Shown here in pieces: positions 13,030-25,000 of a stretch of DNA of 64,000 nt (the first letter of the stretch is position 1; every line of letters starts with the position of its first letter). The DNA comes from Pieris napi (lineage: Eukaryota; Arthropoda; Insecta; Lepidoptera; Pieridae). The position numbers and the translations under genes were made by a program. The notes under the pieces are model-generated. The model saw nothing but the letters and a program-made list of their open reading frames with translations. It was not told where the DNA came from and did not search any database. The stretch spans positions 5,952,001 to 6,016,000 of the forward strand of contig NC_062252.1 in NCBI RefSeq assembly GCF_905475465.1, written 5' to 3'.

Positions 13030-16000
13030 GTAAGAATTTTATTTAATCATAATTTTATTTCACTAAATTATTGCTTCTGTATTTAACGATTGCGAGGGTA
13101 CCATATGGAACACTTTTTCGTCGTGTCAGTTTATTGCCTTTTTAGATTGATTTAAAAACAAATACATGTATACATTGTACTTTAGTGTTATTACTGTATG
13201 ACCTATGAAGACTTAGCTACTATTACAATTTTGTATGAATATTTTCTACGCGCATGTTATTACAATCTGGTAACGTTTGCATAGCAATTAAGCAAATCAA
13301 ACAACCGTCTAAAATTGCTTTTTACAACATTTCACAACGTATTTACGATGTCTACAATCTGCATAATGGACAACGTGACTCTTGGACGAGAAACCTTTAG
13401 CTCATATTAAGCTGGTCATCCGAACTGTTTATAGCTTCTAGCTACTAAATTTCATAGAAAGGTTCCTTTTTTAAACTTCTATACAGACTATAGCTAAGCT
13501 CCATTACAATAAATGAGGTTTATCGTGGCAGTAAACGATCGATGTTGTTCTATAGTATAATTTTGTTATCTTCAGATAAGCCGTGGGCAGGGAACGTGTT
13601 TAGCGAGGCACCTTGGGACGACAGTGACTACGTAATGGATGAATATCATAGAGATTGGAAAGAAGGGGCTACCAGAAAAATTATCAATAATGTTTTGAAA
13701 CCTGAAGCGCGGATTGCACGTGAAGGAATGGGAAATGTTTGGAGTGGTGTTTTGGGAGCGATGTTGGGCGCCGGAACTGTTCTTGTAATTGCCGTTTTGC
13801 TGTTCATATTTCGACGCCCGAAAAAGCTGGAGAAGCCCTCGCTGACGCCTATGGAAGTTAGTCCAAATGTGAGTAGCTCAATCTTTTATGTTTGCTTGAG
13901 ATACTCTTATTACGTATAGAAGGCGCAAATAATAGTGTATTTGTGTTTATTGTGAGATTTCTAGAGATGTTTCACTGCGTAAATTGCTTGCGATGCTCCA
14001 ACAACTTATTGAAATTAAAATGTTTGATGATGCTATAAAACTTGATATTAATTTATGTTAAGTTGAATCGATAAATAATTTTAAATAAACCAAATCACAG
14101 AATCGAATCCACAATAGAATCTTGTACGTATCTTTCATATAAATGGAAATCAAAATTGCGAAAAGCGATCGTAACGAATGTTACGTTGATAAGGAAAAAT
14201 TATTTCCGTCTTAGAAGTCGGAAGAAACAAAGTTAATGTGACCTCGCGCCCACGACTGTATCCCTACCAATGAAATGCTAGATTTCATTTTTTACTTGAA
14301 TGAAAACACTGCTCATAAAAGTTGACACCATATCGAAATATATATAAATTACGTGTCACGTTGTTTGTCCGCTATGGCCTCCTAGACTACTGAACCGATT
14401 TCAATCAAATTTGCACGGTTTGATCTAACTTAAATCTAGGATAGCTGACATCTCAATTTATACCCGCAATATTATTTTATTGCAAATTATTTGTTAATTA
14501 TTTGATAGTCACAATTCTAACAGATGGCGCTGTGTTGAAAGTGCCAACGTTTCACATAAGCTACAATTTAATGGCATTACCACCAAAAAAGCATGGTTGT
14601 CCCCATGACTGGTGTTCTCCTACCGTTTCCCTGGAATAGATTGCTACTATGTAATATAACAAAAACCTTAGCCACAGCAACGCTTGGCCGGTCTGCTAGT
14701 AATATATATGAATTATGTTTGAGATGGAAATCTACGCAGTCTCGTATTTTATATTACACATACATGTTTTGCCTTACGGCGCTTTAATTGTAACTTATCT
14801 ACGTACATGCGAAGTACACGAAATTTCCCGATACATAAAAGTACTTATAATACTTTCCTAGGCACACTTTTCATACAAATTATCTCTATTGTAACTAAAA
14901 CACAACAAAATCTAGCCAGTGGTTTCAAAATAAAGCTTTATAATATGATTCCACAAACAAGCCCGTATAACCTTTTATAAAAACTAAGGAAATTCTTAAT
15001 ATCTATCAGACGAAATGTCGGTTATATTTCCCCAGGGAGCAGTGCCTTGCGACAGAATGAGCAACTTTGACAATCCAGTTATAACTTATTCTCTTGACTC
15101 GTTTACGAGTTGTTCAAGGTTTAAATGGTAAATATTTTCGATATTTGGTGAGATTGTTAAAATAGCCGATAATTCGATTTGAATTGCGATTTTGTATAAA
15201 AAGCACCTTTTTAATGGATATAATCGGCTCGACTTCAAAACTATATAAATTGCTTTAAGTTTTTATATTTTATAATTTCCTTCATTTCTCGTATATACGT
15301 ATCTCGTATCTCGTACATACCATCATCTGATATAACCGTAAGATTGTGGAACTATTAGAAAGGTCGCTTTTAAATAAACAATCTACAGAACGTATGTTAC
15401 AAGAAAATACATAGCCAATTGAGAACCTCCTTTTTTTAACTTGGTTAATCGTATGTTTATTTAATTTGTAATTTAAATTTTTTTCAATTAAAGGTGGAAA
15501 ATTAAATAAAAATATAATTATGAAATTAAATTACAATTAGTACCTATTGTAACTGCCCTTCCTTAGGACAACGAACTTTTTTGCATAACACCTTCGACAA
15601 CAGACTGATATTTATGATGGATTTGAAATGTTTCAGCTACGATATGGGCTGCATAGAAAGGTTAATAGTTTTTGAAGAAAATATTGTAACTGAAAATCTA
15701 GTTATATCTCGAAAATTTTGGTTTATAAAAACAAGAAATTTATTCCGTACGTATCTTATTTTGACGTGATAACGTCTTTAAAATCGTTTTAGTCGGGTGA
15801 CATGTTCAGAAACTTGTGTCACACCAAAACCTCACGAGCGCGATCGCAGGTATAACGAGAGAGAGACGGACCGATCTCCCGTCTCATCTCGAGCGCTGCC
15901 AGTCATTCCGTGAATGTATGAAGAAAAATGTATATCATAGTCGAATAAGTAAACTTGTCATTTTACACCCGAAATTTATCATCAAAAACGTGAATAAAAC

Positions 16001-19000
16001 GATAGATGTAATTTAAAATTTGAAAAAATTGTTATCTTCATTAATTCCTTACTTCCCAAAAACTTATATCACCAATAAGACGTTATCACGTAAATCTCGA
16101 TCTCGATCGTAAACCTACTTTACAAACAACCAATATATATTTTTTTATTAGAATCAATAACGATGCAATAATGCCATCTTTATACACACGAATCGAATGT
16201 TTTGTAATTTGTACTATAAGTAGTCCTTGTGTAAAGCGACATCTCGAGGAATATTTTGAAGAGAATATTTGAGAGCCGACTAAGAGCTAGTTCAGACATG
16301 GCGGAATCCGTGCGGATGCAAATCGCGCGGTTAGACCGCGCGGATCTTATTTACATTAGCGCCTATAAATTCGTTCATACCTGTCCGCGCGGATTGACAA
16401 ACCGCGCGGCTACCGCCACTCAACCGCTAGAAAATGAATTCGCGCGGTTGCCGCTCGGATCTATTTACTTGACGTACCTAGAGCGCGTTCAGTTGCTCTG
16501 CGGAAGCCGCGCGTATCGGACGGTGACAATGGATCGCTTCGACACCGAGCTATTCATCGATGAGGTGGAAAAGAGACCTGCTTTGTGGGACATCCAATGT
16601 GCAGAATATTCCAATAAAATTATTAGAAACGGAGCTTGGCAGGAGCTGGTGGATATTTTTGGAGAAAATGAGGATTCTTTGGAAAAAAAGGTTCTTTTTG
16701 GTCAGTATGTATTTAATTTTACATTTATCAGGGTAGTTTACATATTTTGTAATTGACAGTCCACCCCAAATAACTAAACTATATAAAAATGTTGTTATTG
16801 TGATTGGAGGTAAGTATCGGGCGCGGGAAAAATCTCACGATTCTCACGCACGCAAACACCACGCCTCGCTACTCGCCTCTAGTACTCGCCTCCAGTGAGG
16901 TCAACTTCGTTCTATCCGGGTGTCCCTTGACACCTCTCAAGTTTTTATATTTTTGTGTCTTGCCATTCTACACGACCCTCATTTACAAAGTAATTAGCAT
17001 ATTTGTCTCTAATATTTAATGATGACGGTGTACCCCTTCCTGCATGTAATGTATTAAGATTACTCATTGGCCCAGTATATAAAGTATCTTCAAACTGTAT
17101 ACCATCTCTAGTTCTAACAAAATTGTGTAGCACACAACAGGCCTTTATTATGTCTTCGGCAAAGTCTATATTAACGTTTATAGGCCTATGAAAAATGCGC
17201 CACTTGTTTGCCAGAATTCCAAAAGTGCATTCAATATAACGTCGAGCTCTTGATAACCTGTAATTAAATATATTTTTTTCGTATGATAGCCCTCTACCTG
17301 CATAGGGTCGCATTACAGTTTCGGATAAACCAAACGCTTCATCGCCAACTATGACGTATGGCAATGGCGTAGGATCTGTGTTAGATATTGGTTTAGGTTT
17401 TGGTATGTGTAATGACTTTTCTATTAATCTTTTATAAAATACCGAATTTTTAAAAATTGCAGAATCACTACTTTTTCCATATGATCCAATATCTATGAAA
17501 GAAAAACAATAGTTACTATCACAAAGTGCCAACAGCACTATGGAAAAAAAAGTTTTGTAATTATAATACAAAGATCCAGAATCATTGGGTTTTGTAATCC
17601 TTATATGCTTGCCATCTATGGCGCCAATGCAATTGGGGAAATTTGCATATTTTTCAAAATCTGTAGCTATTTTCTTCCATATATCTTCGCTGGGTTCAGG
17701 CATGACATTTTTTGCGACTTTTTCCCACAGAGCTTCACATACTTCACGGACAATTCCTGTAATTGTAGATTTGCCAAGACGAAAGTTGTAATGCAGTTCT
17801 CCAAAGGAACAACCAGTACCCAGATATCTGAAACAATATAATCTTGATCTGTATCGTTTTGTTAACAAAGTTGCAAACTTTTCATTTATTAATTATAAGT
17901 CGCGGGCACCAGCTAGTTTAAAATAATGAGTGTCAATTATTTTATTTTAAATTTTTCAAATTTTTGAGTGTCTTCAAATATTTGACCGCTCCTGTATTTA
18001 TAAGTCTACAATTTTGTTAAAAATACTGATTTCTGTTCCAGGTGTAACTTTACAAAAAAAGTGGAAGAATATACGGGATGCTTATAATAAGGAATTCAAG
18101 AAAGGCAAATCAATTCCTTCTGGTTCTGGTGCATGTAAAGGTTCAAAATACATGTATTTTGACCGGCTTTCTTTTCTTCAGAAGACAGTAGAAAACAAAG
18201 AAACGACATCAAACATACATGAAGCCAAAAATGAAGGAATTCAAAACATTGACCAAAACCAAGATAATTTTGTTAATGCACGTGAAATACAACCAGTACC
18301 CAATAAAAGGAAGAAGACTAAAATTACTTCAGAAGAGCGATTGGCTGACATATTAGAAAATAGCATTGAATCAAGGGATAAAATACAGAGACAATTACAA
18401 GAAAGTATGTCAAAGCAAGATGATGATGATAAGCTTTTTTGTATGTCATTGTATAAAGAGTTAAAAAAAATTCCAGAAAATAAGCGTTTGGCTACTAAAA
18501 TTGAATTACTCCAGGTAATACAGAAAGGGCAGAAATTACCAGCGCCTATTCATATCACGAGCCAGCAGAACACGCCTAATGAAGTATTTTGGCAAAACCA
18601 ACAATATTCAAACCCACAAGGATATTTTACAGGATATTCTACAATCGTACCAGGAGAGTCTCCATCGCCTTTATCATGCAATAGCACTGACGACTCACAG
18701 TCTTCTATAGTACAAAACATATATTCTGATGTATAAAATAAATATCTTACCTTAATGTAATCACGAGTTTTTCTTCTGGGGCCACGCTTGACCTCATATG
18801 GGTATCATTAGATGCAATTTGTTCACTGATCATTTCTAATAATTCATCAAATGAATTTATCGACATTCTCAAATAATTAAAGAATTTTGGTTCAAAACTT
18901 CTTAATTTTGGATATAAAGTCAGAAACTGACCATGGGTGAGCCGATCACGTAATATTGGATGCACCCAATACTGCCGTTTCTTCTTTCTTTCTTTTTTAC

Positions 19001-22000
19001 GGAGCAACAAGTACACACATATTGCTTCTTCGACTTCCATGATTGGACTAGAACGCTGTCACTCTATGCGGATTACGGCACTCCGCATTTACATCCGCGT
19101 CTGTCTGAACACTTGCGTTTAGAACCGCGCGATTTGCATCCGCACGGATTCCGCCATGTCTGAACTAGCTCTAAAAGGCGACTCGCTGCTTGTAACAAAG
19201 ATGGCGCCATGTTATGAACTGCGTAACAATGTACAAGTTTTTAAATCGATAGATTATAATTGCTCATAAATATTTCTGGGTTCTTGTAATGCAATACCAA
19301 TATACAATCCATCGCTACAGAATCAGAACGAATGTGTGTGCTAATTTTTAAATAATAATATTTCGAATCGTCGATAATATTTCGAAGTCGAATTATTAAC
19401 ACGTATGTGTTAATAATTCGACTCCATGAGTGGCTCAGTCCGCTAATAATCCTAAATTGAATTATTTCCTAAAAAAATGGCCCCAGCTGCGTATATTAAA
19501 TTGTGTTTCATGAAAGATGACTGAAATATACTTGTTTGGCTACTGGATTGGCAAAATACACAAAGTCCGCGCGGATTAAGCTGACGGCGATGCTATTAAA
19601 TTACCCAATTGTTATGATTGAAATCCAGCCCACATATACAGTTATTAAAGAAAAATAACGAAAGTGGCTCAACGGCTGGCTACACGGTTCCACCCTTTCG
19701 TTTTCAGTCTCTTTACTCTCTCACCTCAAGAGTTTGAGTCTCTCACCTCAAGTCAGGTGGTGTGTCCGAATCACAGCGTTGCACCAATAGAATTTGTTTT
19801 CTATATGCGCAATAATTCGTGAAAAATCTCTATACATAAGAGCACATACTTGTCTATGAACTAAAAGACCAAAGAAATAGATGCAAACTCTGGCCAAGAC
19901 CTATAGGGTTGCAACGCCACTGGATTAATAATGTTATAAATGCAAAAGCTGCACAATTTGACGGTTTCACTTCGATAGATTACAATCTATCGAACAATAA
20001 TACGTTAAATTGTAAGCAGTTCGTTGAGGTTCACAATCTTTCGACAGTTTACAATCTCGCGAGATAGATTACAATCTAACGGTGTTTACAATTTTACGGT
20101 GACATATACATACTTTCATGCATGCATACTATTCTTTCAATTCCACTTTCAATATAAAATTGTAAGTGGTATGTTTAATTTATTAAGTCAAGTACCTTAA
20201 ATCATTAAAATGTCAAATGGAGGAGACTAGCTGCCTTTCTCTTACAACTATAAATACTTTTTTATTATGTAATAAAGTTTATTTTTTTCTTCTCCATTTA
20301 TTATGGCTTTTTGCCGGCCAGGGATTGCGTAGTGAACGGTAAGTGGATTTTACTTACAACTTTGCGTTTGTTATCAACGAAGTAGTAACAACAAGCGAAG
20401 TAATAACACAATGCAGACGTTACTTTATAGTAAGTTATGTTAAGATGTCTGCCTGCTGATATCTCATGTCAATTATTAAAGATATGATTGTCTTTTGTTT
20501 TAAAAATGGTCTTTCAACAAAGCTTCGTCTTAATGTCAAGTTAGTAGATATATCAAGTTAAAACTATGTTCATATTGAACATAAAAATAAATCGTTATTT
20601 TTAACCAGTAATTTAACTTGACTAGAAATTTAATTTAAACTGAATACGATAGGTATTGTGTTTGTATGTTTTAATTCTTGAACTCTCGAAAACATTTTTT
20701 TTTCATTTAGTATATTACTTCTTAGGGAACAATTCAAGTTTTATTCAAAGCACTTGAGTCATTTTTGAGATATATAGCCACATACATATTGTTAACGAAT
20801 TATTTAGTATTTTTTAAATTACGTTTATTATTAATTCTTCTAATGCAATCAAATCAAGTTAGAGACTTTCTCTTTCGTTAGTGTCTTCGAATAAGCACGA
20901 TAAATTGTATGAAATTAAAAACTATTTACAAGAAGGAAGGAGTTGCAAACATTTTCCATGAATAATTAAATTGCTTTCGTAATTTGAATCATTTGGGGAG
21001 CGAGGGACGTAAGGGAGGGGGAGGCGTTCGTGCGTCACCCTGATCGATGCAGCACTTGTTGCCGCGTTCAACAGGCTCCAAATATCTATAATAACCAAGG
21101 ACCTCCAAATCTCAGAAGTCAGTTGACCTTATTCGGAAATAGCGTGATACATTGTCACGTTATTCGAGAAATCATAATAATGAAATGTTTACTATATCTG
21201 CATTATATGTAGAGTAAATATAAGGTAACATTTTATAACATCACTACAGAGCCTTTTAAAAAGGGCACATATTAACGTATTTAGTATGTTAACGAATTAC
21301 ATAGGGTACCATTTTCATTGTCCGTTGAGTGAACTGACAAAAGTTCTACTATGTTAGTCTCTATAATAATTATTATTTATTTAATTGGAAAATATGTTTT
21401 TCCTAATTTATTGTTGGGTTATAAGTGTGCAGCGGTAGTCGCGTGCAGCAGTCCAGTTTATTAATAAGTGACAATATAAAAACATAACAAGACCATAGCA
21501 ACGCCAACTTTAAATAACGAACTATGACGATATAATATGTATGCAAATTACCAAAGAGTTTCCTCTAATACACCCCCTTGATTTGCATACACATTTAACA
21601 ACAAATATGTACTAAATAGTCATTACAAAAATATACAGACATGCAATCTTAATCTACACCTAACATTGAGATGCAGCGGTAATGTTTCTGTCTTTGTAAA
21701 GCTTTTGTTAGCACATCCGCCGCCATCTCCTCGGTAGACACATACGATAATTGTATGTCAGTATTCTCCCTTAAAACACTTCTTATAAAATAATATTGAA
21801 TATCGAAATGTTTAGTTCGGGCGTGGAAGACTGGATCCTCCGATAGAAATAAGGCACCTTGATTATCGCAGTACAACACTATGTTCCCGAAATCGCGCAA
21901 CCCTATCTCTTTCATAAGACTATTCAGGTAAACTGCCTCTTTTATCGCCAAATTTAAACTAATATATTCGGCTTCGCACGTTGAAGTTGCTACGCATTTC

Positions 22001-25000
22001 TGTTTCTGGGATTTCCATGAAATCGCAGCCCCTCCTAACAAAAAAACATACCCGGAGTATGACTTCCTATCTATAGGACAATTTGCCCAGTCAGCATCCG
22101 AATAACCAATTAAGCTCTTACCTGTTTTTCGATTAATCAGTCCATAATCGGCTGTCCTCTTAAGATAACGAAGTAATCTTTTCACCGCATTCCACTGTAT
22201 CTGTCCAGGATTATCACAAAACGCTGCTAATCTTGTCACGGCGTGTGTGATATCCGGACGAGTTCCTGCTGAAAGATAAATCAAGCTTCCGATTAATTCT
22301 CTATATGGACATTCCTTCTCCAGCGGAATTTGTGAACCATCGGGTCTAAAATTCACCTCCATCGGCGTGGTCACTGTTTCTTTACAATTCTCCATGCCGA
22401 ATTTTATCATCAAATCATTAATATATTTTTGTTGTGACAGTTTCGTGGCATACTCATTTTTGACAATGTCAATGCCTAAAATATATTTCGCCAGTCCATA
22501 GTCTTTTAAATCAAACTCTTTGGAAAGTTCATCTTTGAAAGATTGTATGAGACCTTTATTGCGTGAAACTATCAGTAAATCATCAACATAAACCGCTAAG
22601 TATATAGACGTATCAATGGAGTTACCGTCCAAATAGTAGAGACACGGTTCCTTCAAAGACTGTTTAAAATGCATTGACTTCAATTTATTGTCAAGTCTTT
22701 TGTTCCATTGACGTCCAGCTTGTTTCAAGCCATACAGTGATTTCTTCAATCGACATACATCTCCACCTGTCTTCAGATCATTTAACATCTTACGAGCCTG
22801 CTCTTTTAAGCTTTCGTCTCTTTCTTCTTTAATAATTCTACCTAAGCACTCTGTCAACAATTCTGGAACCTCCATATAAATTTCCTCGTCAAGATATCCA
22901 TTCAGATATGCAGTATTGATATCCAACTGGTGTATCTCCATGTCTAATTCAACCGCGAGCGCTGTAAGCAGTCTTACCGTGTCTAGTCGGACGACAGGTG
23001 AAAAAGTGTTTCGGTAATCGATGCCATATCGTTGACTGTAGCCCTTGGCTACCAACCGTGCTTTCTTCTTCTCGGTTTTGTCAACGTTAAGCTTCGTTGT
23101 CAATACATATCGGCATCCTACCGCTTTTCGATTTCTCGGCTTTTGAACAATTTCCCATGTTTCATTTTTTACAAGACTTTTGACCTCAGACAATATTGCT
23201 TCCTCCCATAGAGCACGTTCAGCGCTACTTAGGGCATCCCCTAAGGAAGTTTCCACAGTCAACGCAACATCCTCAGGTAAAGTTTCTTCTGCACGGCCAT
23301 TATTATCATTGGGTATCATTTTATAGACCTTCTTAGGTCGGCCAACTTGGCCTTTCTGAAGTTTTGGTCTTCCGGGACCTCTCTTATACGTTACCTCTGT
23401 ATCAGCTTGCGCTATTTCACTATCTTCCTCATGACATAGAGAAGGTGAACCAAGGGGTGAATCAGTCGTCTCCACGATCATTTCTCGAGTTCCTGAATAA
23501 GATGTACTTGGTATTACGTCCACCTCTACATATTTCGGCTTCGGTGTATCAACATCAGCAGAAAATTGATCTAGCTGAAAAGGATCATGAGTAATTGCCA
23601 ATTTCCTGTCATCATTAGTATCGAGCCTCGTCTTGCAGAATTTCACATCCCTAGCTATAATGGTTTTATGGTCTACTGGTATCCATACCTTATATCCCTT
23701 TTGGTTCATTGGATATCCAATAAATATTCCATTGACACTTCTGGCAGCAAATTTGTCCTTGGTTGGACTCTTGTCTAGAACATAAACTTCAGCTCCAAAC
23801 TTCTGAAGATACTCAATCTTCACTGGAGAGCCAAACCACTTCTCGTACGGAATTGTACCACCCAAACTACTCGTGGGACAACGATTCCTAATATGACATG
23901 CCACCAATACAGCATCTCCCCAAAAACCTGCTGAGAGATTAGATGAAAGTAACATACACCTAGCCATTTCAACTAATGTCCTGTTCATTCGTTCTGCTAC
24001 GCCATTCTGCTGTGGGGTTTGAGGTACAGTCAGTCTTCTTATTATCCCCTCTTGTTTCAGGAATTGATCAAACTTATTATTACAGTATTCTCCACCGTTA
24101 TCAGTTTGTAAATACTTTATTCTCTTAGCGGTAAGGTTCTCAACATAGCTCTTGTATTCTTTGAAACATTCCAGAACACCACTCTTACTCTTCAGTAAGT
24201 AAACTTCGCACCATCTAGTACAATCGTCAATAAACGTGACAAAATATTTTGCACCACCGACAGTTTCATTTCGAATTGGCCCAACTACATCGGAATGGAT
24301 GATGGACAGTTTTTCGTCACATGGTCCACTCGACTTGGAAAATGGGAAAGAAGTCATCTTACCCTGCACACAATACTTACAGTCGTATAAAATATTTATA
24401 TTTGACATATCAACTTTAATGCCCACATGACCTAATACTTTTATTAAATCCTTCACATTTAAGTGACCTAAACGTTCGTGCCAGGATAGTAAATCGTTCT
24501 TAGTTTCGGAAATCGCAGAAACAGAAGCATGGCCCTCCCGCATATAATAAAGGTTGTTTTTTCGATCTGCTATGAACTTAATATTCCCTTCAGAATCGGT
24601 TACATAAGCTGAATCTTTCTTAAAAGTTACATTAAAACCTTTGCTTGTAATTTTAGATACGGAAATTAAGTTGCATCGCAAATCGGGAACATATAAAGTG
24701 TCTGATAGTTTTATCGGAACCTCCCCATTCAAACTCACAGTTCCTTTACCTTTTGCAAATGTACTCACATTGGTGGCCAAACTTAACTTACTACTGCAAT
24801 TTGTCAAGGTGTCAAATTTTCCTTTCGATCTACAAAGGTGCGATGTACACCCACTATCTATGAGCCAGTTTCCTCCACATCCCGAACCAATCACTCCGTT
24901 ACACTCTGAAACAGATAGAACACATGAGTTAAAATTCTCACTAGCACCTAACTCACTAACACATTTTGAGTCCTGCCTTGTTCCTTTACACGGGCATTCC

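Larger units (their letters stand above)
16284..19171. mobile_element. Intact PIF/Harbinger DNA transposon
   Basis: A 2,888-bp element lies inside Syt12 intron 2. Its terminal inverted repeats start GAGCTAGTTCAGACATGG and are identical over 49 bp (16284-16332 and 19123-19171). A TAA flanks each end (16281-16283, 19172-19174), the 3-bp target duplication typical of PIF/Harbinger. It carries a DDE transposase on the minus strand and a MADF/BESS DNA-binding protein on the plus strand, the two-gene set usual for this superfamily. Both frames are open, so the copy looks recent and may be autonomous. Confidence 0.93.

Noticed and set aside
16256..16756. 166-codon open frame across the left Harbinger end
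   Set aside because: It begins outside the element and runs through the terminal repeat; only its part from 16,529 matches a MADF domain, and splice phase supports that shorter start.
16945..17868. 307-codon frame as a complete transposase
   Set aside because: Its first 14 codons are intron; the acceptor at 17,827 joins it to an N-terminal exon at 19,040-18,751 in phase.
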